64,000 bases of DNA from Occallatibacter riparius (GTDB taxonomy: Bacteria; Acidobacteriota; Terriglobia; Terriglobales; Acidobacteriaceae), in contig NZ_CP093313.1 of the NCBI RefSeq assembly GCF_025264625.1, positions 3,038,001 to 3,102,000 on the forward strand. Direction: 5' to 3'. Position 1 is the first letter of the stretch. Each line of letters starts with the position of its first letter. Below the pieces are notes generated by a model. It searched no databases and was not told where the DNA came from. It was given only the letters and a program-made list of their open reading frames with translations. Of this stretch, positions 35,605 to 44,320 are shown piece after piece. A program made the translations under genes and the position numbers.

Positions 35605-37032
35605 CTATCGCGTATTATCGGTCACCGGCTCGGGATGGATGGTGACACGGTTGACTTCAGGGCACTCGAGCTTGAGACGATCTTCGAGACCGGTGATGAC
35701 TTCATGGACACGCAGCATGGGGAGTTTGTCAGGCAACGTGCAGTGGCACGAAAGATCGACGTGATCATGAGCGCGTAAAACCGTTAGTTCATGCACGTCT
35801 ACGATTTCAGGAAATGATTTCGCCGCTGCGCGCAATGCTATTTCGATACGACGGTCGTCCACGACGATCTCGTCCGGCTGCTCGATGGTGGCGGGTTCGC
35901 TCTCAATGTGAGTCAGAACCGAGTCCACTTCCGGAGCCTCGCGAAGAATCTCCTGCTCCATGCTGGTGATGAATGAGTGGGCGTCGAGCAGCGGCATGTT
36001 TTCGTCCAGCTCGACGTGCTGCTCCACACGCAAGCGCCCCTGGTGTGATTGAACGCTGAGCTCATGGACCGAGACGTTGTTACGGGCTGCAACCGCGCGA
36101 ACGCGATCGAAGATACTTTGGGCGTTCGTCTGGCGCGGAACGGTGTGGATGACGACATCGGCCTGTGGCACAATGCGCTGCACGGCTTCGGTCGCGGCAC
36201 GAACCAGTTCGCCCGTGTGCTCGAAGGTGGTGCGGCTGGGCAGCGCGAGAGTGAGATCCGCGAAGTACGCTGCTCCGGAACGGCGCACGCGGACCTGCTC
36301 AACGGCGAGGACTCCTTCGACGCCTTCAACTTCATCGACGACGCGCTTGCGCGTTTCGACCGGGATCTGGTCAGTGAGAGCGCCTATGGTCTCGCGCGTG
36401 AGGTGCCAGGTCATGCGCAGGATCATCAGCGACACGACGACAGCCGCAAAGGGATCGGCATAACGCAATCCGGGAATGCCGAACTGCTTTCCGGCCCAGC
36501 TTGCGGCGAGACCGCCGAGCACCGCGAGCGTAGCCCATATATCGGAGGCGAAGTGAAACGCATCGGTAGCCAGAGCCGGAGATCCGGTGCGGCGCGCAAC
36601 TTCGCGCAATTGGCGCGAGCGCCAGTAGTCCACGGCGATGGATGTGACCAGCACGAGGACCGGCCACATCGAATGTCGGAGTTCAACGCTGTGGCTGTAT
36701 ATGCGCTGCAGCGCTTCATAGATGATCCATGCGCAGGAGATCGCCATCAGGCCGGCTTCGATAAAGGCCGAGATGTTCTCGACCTTACCGTGACCGTATG
36801 GATGGTTTTCATCGGCGGGCCGATCAGAGACCCGGACCGACAGGAAGGTGAGCCCCGCGCCGGCGAGATCGAGGCCGGAGTGGGCAGCATCGGAGAGTAC
36901 GCCGAGAGATCCGGAGACGATGCCAGCGGCAACCTTGAGCGCCGTCATTGCCGCCGCGGCTAGCATGGAGTGCAGGGCGACGCGGCGCTTTTCTGCCGAT
37001 ATGCTTTCGAGGCTCTGAACTCCGGAACTCAT
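35605..37032 (-). CDS. CDF cation-efflux transporter with three C-terminal domains
   Basis: 475 aa from ATG 37032, which leaves 16 bp after ubiE; an earlier in-frame start would overlap ubiE by 68 bp. Six membrane helices carry the metal site H51-x3-D55 (SDAAHSGLD) and H160-x3-D164 (FHFASD). Ordinary CDF proteins end with one ferredoxin-like cytoplasmic domain of about 80 residues; here three related domains follow one another (about 219-300, 303-380, 391-470), the latter two each with a VHEL segment. The family exports Zn2+, Cd2+, Fe2+ or Mn2+ in exchange for protons; the metal is not determined here. Confidence 0.92.
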   Translation of the reverse strand: MSSGVQSLESISAEKRRVALHSMLAAAAMTALKVAAGIVSGSLGVLSDAAHSGLDLAGAGLTFLSVRVSDRPADENHPYGHGKVENISAFIEAGLMAISCAWIIYEALQRIYSHSVELRHSMWPVLVLVTSIAVDYWRSRQLREVARRTGSPALATDAFHFASDIWATLAVLGGLAASWAGKQFGIPGLRYADPFAAVVVSLMILRMTWHLTRETIGALTDQIPVETRKRVVDEVEGVEGVLAVEQVRVRRSGAAYFADLTLALPSRTTFEHTGELVRAATEAVQRIVPQADVVIHTVPRQTNAQSIFDRVRAVAARNNVSVHELSVQSHQGRLRVEQHVELDENMPLLDAHSFITSMEQEILREAPEVDSVLTHIESEPATIEQPDEIVVDDRRIEIALRAAAKSFPEIVDVHELTVLRAHDHVDLSCHCTLPDKLPMLRVHEVITGLEDRLKLECPEVNRVTIHPEPVTDNTR

Positions 37033-37048
37033 CTCGATAAGCCTACTA

Positions 37049-37789
37049 TCAGGTTCGCGTTGCCGTGTAGAGTCCGGCGATGCCGAAGGTGTAAGGCTGC
37101 CAAGCACAATCGTCATAGCCGACTGCGCGCATCATTTGAAGCATCTGCGGAGGCGGCGGAAAGTTGCCGACCGAAGTTGGAAGGTAGTTGTACGGGCCGT
37201 CCTTGCCGCAGATCATGCGCCCAATCGCGGGCAGAACACGACGAAAGTAAATGGCGTAGGCTTTGCCGATGAGGCCGCCGGGCTCGCTGAAGTCGAGTAT
37301 GCCCAGTTGTCCGCCGGGCTTAAGCACGCGATGAAACTCGCGCAGGCCGCCTTCGTAGTTCGACAGGTTGCGAAAGCCGAACGCAGTCACGATCAGATCG
37401 AGCGATTCGCTGCGCAGAGGGAGATGCATGGCGTCGGCCTCAAGTGCGATGGCTCCGCGGCCCGCGAACTTGCGTGCGCCTCGCGAAAGCATGGCGCGCG
37501 CGAAGTCGCCGGCGAGAACGGGACGAGCGCCGGTGGGGCGGTGTTTGAGCAGGGCCATGGTCATGTCGCCCGTGCCGCAGCAGATGTCGAGAATGGCCGC
37601 GTCGGGGTTCGACAGGATGGTGCGGAAGCGCCGCGCGGTGCGCCGCCACCAGAGGCGATCGATATTTGCGGAAAGGACGTGGTTCAGCAGGTCGTAACGC
37701 GGCGCGATGGAGTTAAACATCTGCTGGACGGCCTGCGCCGCGCTAGACTCATTGTCTGCGCCTGCCGGTTTTGCGCCCGAGACCGGCAT
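37049..37789 (-). CDS. ubiE: demethylmenaquinone / ubiquinone C-methyltransferase
   Basis: 246 aa. UbiE/MenG family: NSIAPRYDLLNHVLSANIDR at the N-terminus, SAM motif ILDICCGTGDM, and the family box AFGFRNLSNYEGGLREFHRVLKPGG in two parts. It methylates the quinone ring in menaquinone (and/or ubiquinone) synthesis; acidobacteria use menaquinone, so MenG activity is expected. ATG overlaps the aroB stop as TGATG, implying coupling of quinone and chorismate pathways. Confidence 0.95.
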   Translation of the reverse strand: MPVSGAKPAGADNESSAAQAVQQMFNSIAPRYDLLNHVLSANIDRLWWRRTARRFRTILSNPDAAILDICCGTGDMTMALLKHRPTGARPVLAGDFARAMLSRGARKFAGRGAIALEADAMHLPLRSESLDLIVTAFGFRNLSNYEGGLREFHRVLKPGGQLGILDFSEPGGLIGKAYAIYFRRVLPAIGRMICGKDGPYNYLPTSVGNFPPPPQMLQMMRAVGYDDCAWQPYTFGIAGLYTATRT

Positions 37790-38910
37790 CAGGCATGCCT
37801 TTCAGCGGCGCGAGCCAGCATGTATGCCGCTGCGCTTTCCAATTCGGCTGGAGTTACATCTTCGACGACGCCTGCATCGCCGATTCCTACCGGAAGTACG
37901 AATCGGCGCACGCCGCCGGTGTTTTTCTTGTCGGATCCGCTGGCGGCCACGAGTTTACCCGGGCGCAGCTTGAGAGGCGGCAAAGGACCGTATAGATACA
38001 CCAGGCTCTCGAGACGCTCGCCCTGGCGGCTGCTGATGGTGCCCCGCTTTTTGGCAAGATGCAGTGCGGCGATCATGCCCCAGCCGACAGCCTCGCCATG
38101 CAGCAGCGCCTTGTAGCGCGTAACCTGTTCGATGGCGTGGCCGAGAGTGTGGCCGAAGTTGAGAATCATGCGCAGGCCGCTTTCGCGTTCATCGCGATTG
38201 ACGACGTCGGCCTTCATGCGAACCGAGGCGGCGATTACTTTTTCGAGAGCCTTGGGGTCGCGCCTTAGCACGTCGTCGACGTGTTCTTCCATAAAGCGCA
38301 CCAGGGTGCGGTCGCGGATGATGCCGGCCTTGATGCTTTCCATCAAACCGGAGCGCAACTCGCGATCGGGCAAAGTGCCGAGCACACCGATATCCGCGAA
38401 GACGGCGAGGGGATGATGGAAGCTGCCGATGAGGTTCTTGCCCTCAGGGAGGTTGACACCGGTCTTGCCGCCGACTGAGGAATCAACCTGGGCGAGGAAT
38501 GTGGTGGGCACCTGCACGTAACGGATGCCGCGCATGAAGATGGCGGCGAGGAATCCGCCGACATCGCCGACGATGCCGCCACCGAATGCGATCAGCAGGG
38601 AACTGCGATCGCCGCCGGCGGCGATCATCTGACGCGCCATCTTCTCTACGTTGACGAGGTTCTTGTGCTTCTCGCCCGCAGGCAGAAACAGCGCAAGGGG
38701 CGGTTCTGGGAACGACTCCGAAAGTGCTTTGCCCCACAGCGCCCAGATCTCAGGCGATGTGAGGACGAAGATGCGTCGCGGAAGCCGCCCCGCGATGCGC
38801 TCAATGCGTGGCGCCAGCGAGCGCAAAAGTCCGCTGCCGACGAAGACGTCATACCGGGCCGATGGGGTTTCTACTCGTATGGTTTGCACGCTGCTCTTAT
38901 CGTAATCCAC
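37789..38910 (-). CDS. aroB: 3-dehydroquinate synthase
   Basis: 373 aa. NAD-binding [11 protein letters not shown], the catalytic-site string [13 protein letters not shown], and metal-ligand region [11 protein letters not shown] with HGEAVGWGM following. It converts DAHP to 3-dehydroquinate, the second shikimate step. The GTG start at 38910 has no clear ribosome site; GTG 38889 is possible. Part of the run crp/fnr-aroB-ubiE, with 35 bp behind the regulator. Confidence 0.96.
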   Translation of the reverse strand: MDYDKSSVQTIRVETPSARYDVFVGSGLLRSLAPRIERIAGRLPRRIFVLTSPEIWALWGKALSESFPEPPLALFLPAGEKHKNLVNVEKMARQMIAAGGDRSSLLIAFGGGIVGDVGGFLAAIFMRGIRYVQVPTTFLAQVDSSVGGKTGVNLPEGKNLIGSFHHPLAVFADIGVLGTLPDRELRSGLMESIKAGIIRDRTLVRFMEEHVDDVLRRDPKALEKVIAASVRMKADVVNRDERESGLRMILNFGHTLGHAIEQVTRYKALLHGEAVGWGMIAALHLAKKRGTISSRQGERLESLVYLYGPLPPLKLRPGKLVAASGSDKKNTGGVRRFVLPVGIGDAGVVEDVTPAELESAAAYMLARAAERHA

Positions 38911-38945
38911 CGGGAGTGCGAAGCAGAGCAGCGGGCTGTGCGGAG

Positions 38946-39710
38946 TTATGCGGTGTTTGGCCTGGCCATCCTGGCGTCAAGCTCAGGCGCACCGCAATAG
39001 AAGCTGCCGTAGAGTTCGCGGATGGTTGGATAGCATTCGCATGCTACCTGTTCCAGCCCTTCGGGGTCGGACACATGAATACGCCCGCGGCTGTAATGAA
39101 TCAGGCCGCGCCTCTGTAGCTCGCCTGCGGCCGCGGTGACCGTGGTGCGCCGCGAACCCAGCATCACGGCAAGGAATTCCTGGGTGATGAAGAAGTTGTC
39201 GCTCTCGGTACGGTCACGGACCATCAGAAGCCAGCGTGCGAGACGTTCCTCAGCCTCGTGCAAGCGATTGCAGCCGGCAAGCTGACCGAAAATGGCGGTC
39301 TGGCTTTGCACGCCCTGTAGAACGCAGTTGCGCAGTTCCGCGCAGTCGTGGAACTCCCTCTGCAGTTCATGGAACGGCATGCGGAGGGCCGTGCTTTCCA
39401 TCTGCACAATGCAGCGGTTTGGAATGCGGGCGTCTCCGAGAAGGTGGAAGCTCTCTACGAGACCTTCGCGGCCCCAGAGGCCCACCTCTGTGCTGGCTCC
39501 GTTGGACATCGAAACGACGATCGACGCCACTCCGGAGGTTAGGAAGTGCGCGTACTTGGGCACTTCGTCGGCCTCGTAGATGATCTCGCGAGGAGCCAGA
39601 GTTACGGTGCGCATACGCGCCACCAACGAGGCGCGATAACTCGGAGAAAGTGCTGTGAGCAGCAGATTCGATGGCTGAGCAACCATTGCGAATTTCGTCC
39701 AGTTGTTCAT
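38946..39710 (-). CDS. Crp/Fnr-family transcriptional regulator
   Basis: 254 aa. N-terminal cyclic-nucleotide-binding-type beta roll (residues about 20-150; no typical phosphate-binding RxS cassette, so cAMP binding is doubtful), then a long helix and a winged helix ([32 protein letters not shown]) of Crp-C type. It may sense a metabolite or stress and control nearby genes. The region 107 bp upstream of its ATG contains the inverted repeat TATGTCC-N6-GGACATA, a plausible autoregulatory site. First gene of the long - strand run. Confidence 0.9.
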   Translation of the reverse strand: MNNWTKFAMVAQPSNLLLTALSPSYRASLVARMRTVTLAPREIIYEADEVPKYAHFLTSGVASIVVSMSNGASTEVGLWGREGLVESFHLLGDARIPNRCIVQMESTALRMPFHELQREFHDCAELRNCVLQGVQSQTAIFGQLAGCNRLHEAEERLARWLLMVRDRTESDNFFITQEFLAVMLGSRRTTVTAAAGELQRRGLIHYSRGRIHVSDPEGLEQVACECYPTIRELYGSFYCGAPELDARMARPNTA

Positions 39711-40274
39711 GTGCAGAAAGCCCCAAAAAGCTACTACCTCTTCGATGCGATTCTGCGCAGAAGGGAAAGTTGAGTTGCGGTTCGAAAAGGGATTATTTCA
39801 TTCATAATCAAGAAATTATGTCCTGCAATGGACATAGAGAATGCTTTCGTCCATAACCCTCCTCAGCTTCCGCCAGGGTATGCACCGATTCGTTCCATGG
39901 AGCGTCGTTGACGCAGCAGAGGCTGAGTCCTGGCGACGCAGAATGGCTTCCGTTTTTTGTGCCAACCGGGTGAGCAGAGGAGCGGGTTGGCTGACAATCA
40001 GCCGCAGCAGGTGCTGCTCACAAAACCGGCTCGGGATACGCGAGGATACGAACGTCTAAGTATTCCTGCCGCACAATCCCCAGGACCGCCCGCCGCTACA
40101 ACTGCGAACGGCTTTCATGTAATGTGACGCGATTTTTTCGCAGAGGGTTAGCCGCGGACCTTGACAGATAAGCAATGTTCATGCTGATCGGCTGACGTCA
40201 GGTAAATTGCATCTAAGTGTAGCTTGCGATAAGTTAGCCGGCTAACCGGTGCTGTAGCTGCAATTGCGCAAACT
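39711..40274. other. intergenic interval, no gene
   Basis: No coding sequence supported. It holds the nested palindromes upstream of the Crp/Fnr gene (39803-39836) and a perfect 14-bp palindrome GTTAGCCGGCTAAC at 40233-40246, about 30 bp past the stop of the ferric-reductase-like gene. Short open frames here lack ribosome sites. Confidence 0.6.
39803..39836 (-). promoter_or_regulatory. nested inverted repeats upstream of crp/fnr gene
   Basis: CATAAT (39803-39808) / ATTATG (39815-39820) with a 6-bp spacer, and TATGTCC (39817-39823) / GGACATA (39830-39836) with a 6-bp spacer. The second has the size of a Crp/Fnr-type dimer site. Confidence 0.5.
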
Positions 40275-41081
40275 TCATGGCCTTGGCTGTCGCAATGCGC
40301 CATCCATAAGTGGACCCGATACAGCACGCTTTGATGCAAAGCGTTTCGAAAAGCCGAGCGCCTGCATGACGAGTGTGATGGCGATACAGATTGCGATCAC
40401 TGTGTCGAACGGAAGCTTCTGCTGCTCTATCACCAAATATCCAATGGCGTGGGCGGCCGCAAGGGCAAAGACGGCGTAGTTCCAGCGCTGCAAACTTTTC
40501 CATTGGCGCGTGCCCAACCGGCGCAGCGACCAGTCGTTCGACATCGCGAGCAGAGCGGCGAGCAGCAGAACGCTGAGTGCTCCCGCGTAGTTTGAGAATC
40601 CGAAGACGTCGTGGCGCAGGCCGTGGTGATGCTCCTGCGGACCGTACACGTAGTAGAGCCAGGGCTTTCCGCGCAGATGAACACATTGGCCGACTGCCGT
40701 GTGAATGACTCCGAGAATGCCTGCCCATATGCCGATGTCGCGGCGCAGATCGCTGGAGACCGGATTGGTGCGCCGACGCAGAATGTTCCAGGGACCTGTG
40801 AGTAGTGTGATGGCAAGAAGCGCCATCGCCGGATACGCGGTTGAGAAGCTGAGGCGCGTGAGCACGTCGGGATAAGGGCGCGTGAAGTAGAGCGCAGATG
40901 CAGAGGCGCACGAGAGCAAGAAGAGCGGCAGGTGATGACGAAGCAGGCGTTTCTGCAGACGGCTCTTACGCGGTGAAGCAATGGGCCCGGTGTTCTTCAA
41001 AGCAGATTGATCCTTTGTTGTTGGTACGCGAATTTGGGGAGCGCGGAACACGATGATTATAGGGTTCCGAGTGCGTTGCAT
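40275..41081 (-). CDS. ferric-reductase-like transmembrane protein
   Basis: 268 aa. About six helices with His residues in helix context (ILGVIHTAVGQCVHLRG, ALAAAHAIGYLVIEQQK) and an exposed EHHHGLRHD loop. It resembles the ferric-reductase / MsrQ heme-binding membrane domain without the flavin domain, so it may be a cytochrome b subunit passing electrons to a periplasmic partner. No MsrP-like gene is adjacent. ATG 41081 has no ribosome site and gives a 50-residue basic leader; a TTG inside (AAGGA upstream) is an alternative. Divergent from nadB by 39 bp. Confidence 0.75.
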   Translation of the reverse strand: MQRTRNPIIIVFRAPQIRVPTTKDQSALKNTGPIASPRKSRLQKRLLRHHLPLFLLSCASASALYFTRPYPDVLTRLSFSTAYPAMALLAITLLTGPWNILRRRTNPVSSDLRRDIGIWAGILGVIHTAVGQCVHLRGKPWLYYVYGPQEHHHGLRHDVFGFSNYAGALSVLLLAALLAMSNDWSLRRLGTRQWKSLQRWNYAVFALAAAHAIGYLVIEQQKLPFDTVIAICIAITLVMQALGFSKRFASKRAVSGPLMDGALRQPRP

Positions 41082-41120
41082 GTGTTTGTGCGCCGGGCTG
41101 GCTTTGATAGCCTCGAATCA

Positions 41121-42728
41121 ATGAACATTGGGGGCATTTCGCGGGCGCGGTGCGACTTTCTGGTGATGGGCGCGGGCGTGGCCGGGCTTCGGGCGGCGCT
41201 CGAGTTGGCTGCACATGGCGACGTGCTTGTGGTCACCAAAGAGGCGGTCAAGGAATCGAACACTCACTACGCGCAAGGCGGCATTGCGGTTGCGGAGAAC
41301 GACAGCGAAGATATTGCTCTGCATCTGGGCGATACCGTCAATGCCGGTGATGGACTGGTGCATCGGCCCGCGGCGCAGGTGATGGTGAGCGAGGGGCCGG
41401 AGCGCGTTGACGAGCTGATCGAGTGGGGCGCGCACTTCGATGAAGAGAACGGGCGCCTGTTGCGTACGCGCGAAGCAGCGCACTCATTGCCGCGTATTCT
41501 GCACGCGAACGGAGACGCTACAGGCGCGGAGATCAGCCGGTCACTGGCAACAATGGCGCGCTCGCACGGCAGCATTCGGTTTGCCGAGTGGACATGCGTT
41601 ACGGAGCTGGTGGTGAGCGACGGCCGTGTTGTGGGCGCCGATCTGCTGGATGCGGGAAACAATGCGACGCGGGTGTGTGCGCGGGCTGTGCTGATTGCGG
41701 CGGGCGGCGCGGGACAGGTGTATTCCGATACGACGAACCCCGCTGTGGCTACTGGCGATGGGATTGCTCTTGCGGCGGAAGCAGGCGCGGAACTGGCAGA
41801 TATGGAGTTCTACCAGTTTCATCCGACGGCGTTTTCGCTAGAGGGCGCTCCGAGGTTTCTGATTTCAGAGGCGCTGCGGGGCGAGGGTGCGTATCTGCGC
41901 AACGATCGCGGCGAGCGGTTCATGGAGCGGTATTCGCCGATGCTGGAGTTGGCTCCGCGGGCTGTGGTGGCGCGCGCCGTGGCGCGCGAGGGCATGGGCG
42001 AGCGGCTAGACGCGGTGAGGCCCGTGTATCTCGACATGCGCCATGTCAAAGGTATGGACCTGCAAAAGCGGTTCCCGGGGATCAGTGCGTTTCTGGCGAA
42101 GTATGGTCTGGAGCTGCAGCGCGATTTGATTCCGGTGCGGCCTGCGGCGCATTACATGATGGGCGGCGTGAAGACCGATCTGGATGGGCGGACTACGATG
42201 CCGGGCTTGTATGCGGCGGGCGAGGCCGCGTGCACGGGAGTGCATGGAGCGAACCGGCTGGCTTCCAATTCATTGCTGGAAGGGCTGGTGTTTGGTGCGC
42301 GGGCGGCGAAGGCCATGCTGGCGGATGGGCCGCCGAGTGTGGGTTCGCCGGAGCCGGGAGCTGCGCGGACGGCGATGGCACCCGAGGATGAGGAACTGGT
42401 AAGCGTCGTGGTCCAGAAGCTGCAGCGGCAGATGTGGAGCTATGCAGGGCTGCTCCGCGCGGAAGAGACGCTGCGGTTGGGCCTCGAGGGGCAAGGCGAA
42501 TGCGAGCAGGTTGTGGAACGGCTTCTGCAGGAAGGCAAGCAGAGCCGGGCCTTGTTTGAGGCTCGCGCTGTGAGTAGCGTGGCGAAAACCATTCTGCGGT
42601 CGGCGCTGGCGCGAACGGAGAGCCGCGGCGCGCACTTTCGCAGTGATTATCCGCAGCGGAACGATGCGGAGTTTCAGAAGCACTCGATTGTGGGCCGCGG
42701 CGATGAGGTTGTGTTCGAAGCTTGGTAA
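41121..42728 (+). CDS. nadB: L-aspartate oxidase
   Basis: 535 aa from ATG 41121. FAD-binding GAGVAGL (residues 17-23), the capping-domain segment THYAQGGIAVAEN, the catalytic region HPTAFSLEGAPRFLISEALR in two parts, and AAHYMMGGVKTDLDGRTTM before a second FAD segment (GLYAAGEAACTGVHGANRLA). It oxidises L-aspartate to iminosuccinate in NAD synthesis; NadC is at 54082-54966. The C-terminal helical domain ends with SDYPQRNDAEF. No nadA in the window. Confidence 0.95.
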   Translation: MNIGGISRARCDFLVMGAGVAGLRAALELAAHGDVLVVTKEAVKESNTHYAQGGIAVAENDSEDIALHLGDTVNAGDGLVHRPAAQVMVSEGPERVDELIEWGAHFDEENGRLLRTREAAHSLPRILHANGDATGAEISRSLATMARSHGSIRFAEWTCVTELVVSDGRVVGADLLDAGNNATRVCARAVLIAAGGAGQVYSDTTNPAVATGDGIALAAEAGAELADMEFYQFHPTAFSLEGAPRFLISEALRGEGAYLRNDRGERFMERYSPMLELAPRAVVARAVAREGMGERLDAVRPVYLDMRHVKGMDLQKRFPGISAFLAKYGLELQRDLIPVRPAAHYMMGGVKTDLDGRTTMPGLYAAGEAACTGVHGANRLASNSLLEGLVFGARAAKAMLADGPPSVGSPEPGAARTAMAPEDEELVSVVVQKLQRQMWSYAGLLRAEETLRLGLEGQGECEQVVERLLQEGKQSRALFEARAVSSVAKTILRSALARTESRGAHFRSDYPQRNDAEFQKHSIVGRGDEVVFEAW

Positions 42729-42733
42729 GAGCT

Positions 42734-43906
42734 TCAGGGCACGGCGACGATTGCGTTGGGACGGGTTGGGTCGGTTCCGGTGGACGCGGTGGCGCCCGCT
42801 ACCAGCTTGCCGGGCGTAGTCGTGTCGTAGGTGTAGGTACTGAGGTCGGGACTTCCGCCGGCATTCACGGCCAGCAGGTAGGTTCCGGTGTTTTCCTGCG
42901 CGAGGCCGACGGTGTTGGTGCCGGCATTGATGGTGTTGATCACGGCCCCGAGCGAGTAGACGCCGCCGGTGGAGACGATGGGGAAGCCGGTGATGTTGCT
43001 GGTAGTGCCGGCGCCGGTCACCGTCTTGTTGGCTACGTAGACATAGTTGGTCAGGGGCACGATGGCAGACGGGCCCGCGCCAGCGGTGGCGTAGGGCGAG
43101 CCGGAGACCTCGGCGATGTGCGTGGAACTGATGGTGAATACGCGCAGGCCGCCGGTCTGGGTGCCGGAGACGGCGACGGTTTCACCCACATAGAGGAGAC
43201 GATTGGTGGGATCGACGGCGATGGCGGTCGCGCCCCCGCCGGACTTAAGCACCTTGATGTTGCTGAGAGTGCCAAAGGGATTGCCGGTGGAGTTTGCGGT
43301 GAACGGCAGGATTTCGGTTCCGCCGGTGCCCATGGCTACGAAGATGTAGGGGGTGCCCTGATTGGCCGGCGAGGCCGCGATTCCGTTGAGGAAGGTGTTC
43401 GGCAGCTGGGCGGTTTGCACGGTGCGGGCGGTGTCGAGGATGCCAGTGGAGGCGGAGATGGGGATGGCGTTGAGGATGCCGCTGCCGCCGATGGATTCGA
43501 TGAGCCAGGTGCCGGTGCCGTCGACGGCCATGGAGGTGGGGAGATCCTGGCTGATGGCCTGGGAGTTGTTGAGCAGGGTGAGCGCGCCGCTGGAGGCAAT
43601 GCTGTAGGCGAAGATGCCGCCGCCGGTGCTGACGTAGAGGAAGCCGCCGCCGGGTGCGATGGCCATGGCGTACGGGATTACTCCGAGGGACGCCGAGCCG
43701 CCGGTGACGGCTTTGGGCGTGGTTGAGCCGGAGGCGAACGCAAAGCCGACGACCTGCTGGGTGGTCTGATTCAGCACGTAGAAGACGCCGCTGGCGTTGC
43801 CGCCGCCTCCGCCACCGCCGCCGGAGGGCTTGTCCCAGAAGCCGCTGCAGCCGGTCAACAGTACAGCCAAACCGAGGGCCAGGTGCGCCCAACGAACGCG
43901 ATTCAT
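42734..43906 (-). CDS. beta-propeller (lactonase-like) lipoprotein
   Basis: 390 aa. Lipoprotein signal with lipobox LLTGC near residue 20, then a run of eight glycines (linker), followed by repeating blades with patterns such as GVFYVLNQTTQQVVGFA, GGFLYVSTGGGIFAYSI, NRLLYVGETVAVSG. It fits the YncE/6-phosphogluconolactonase-like seven-bladed propeller family widespread in acidobacteria. It is probably anchored on the periplasmic side of a membrane; enzyme activity is not implied. It converges on nadB with a 5-bp gap. Confidence 0.85.
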   Translation of the reverse strand: MNRVRWAHLALGLAVLLTGCSGFWDKPSGGGGGGGGNASGVFYVLNQTTQQVVGFAFASGSTTPKAVTGGSASLGVIPYAMAIAPGGGFLYVSTGGGIFAYSIASSGALTLLNNSQAISQDLPTSMAVDGTGTWLIESIGGSGILNAIPISASTGILDTARTVQTAQLPNTFLNGIAASPANQGTPYIFVAMGTGGTEILPFTANSTGNPFGTLSNIKVLKSGGGATAIAVDPTNRLLYVGETVAVSGTQTGGLRVFTISSTHIAEVSGSPYATAGAGPSAIVPLTNYVYVANKTVTGAGTTSNITGFPIVSTGGVYSLGAVINTINAGTNTVGLAQENTGTYLLAVNAGGSPDLSTYTYDTTTPGKLVAGATASTGTDPTRPNAIVAVP

Positions 43907-44320
43907 TGCCTGCTCCTTTGTGCTTAAGCCTTGCGCGGATCACCCCGGCGGAAGGATAAATCCGCGAAGAACACGTTCAGGGTATCGCCCGCAGGCGAGA
44001 GTTGTCTCGCGCGCGGGATGTTGCGCCGGTTCAGTCAATTGGACGCAGGGAGGGGGGGATACGCTCGAAGGCGGGGAGTAGGGAGTAGGGAGTAGGGAGT
44101 AGGGAGTAGGGAGTAGGGAGTAGGGAATAGGGACCGGGGACTAGGGACCAGGGAACAGAGAGGCAGGGACAAGGGAAAAAGGGACAAGGGACAGTCAGCT
44201 GATCTTTTGGGCAGGGATATCCTGTGTGGCTCGTTGGCATGGGGTGAAGCGGCAGGGTGTTGAGTGGTTCAGGGGTCTCCTTGGCAATTTAGCAGGTTGG
44301 CGCGTCGGCGAGTTAGCAGG
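43907..44320. other. intergenic interval with heptad array, no gene
   Basis: No gene seen. Apart from the GGGAGTA array (44074-44185) the sequence has no clear open frame with a ribosome site. It lies between the 5' end of the lipoprotein gene and the 3' end of the unknown 199-aa gene. Confidence 0.65.
44074..44185. repeat. tandem GGGAGTA heptads
   Basis: Seven perfect GGGAGTA units (44074-44122), then GGGAATA (44123-44129), followed by degenerate GGGAC / GGGAACA units to about 44185. The regular GGG runs every 7 bp could form a G-quadruplex on the + strand. Confidence 0.9.

Noticed and set aside
42722..43726. 334-residue + strand Gly-rich frame
   Set aside because: Antisense shadow of the beta-propeller lipoprotein, which has a signal peptide and lipobox.
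44074..44185. CRISPR array
   Set aside because: The units are contiguous 7-bp heptads with no spacers, and no cas genes are present.
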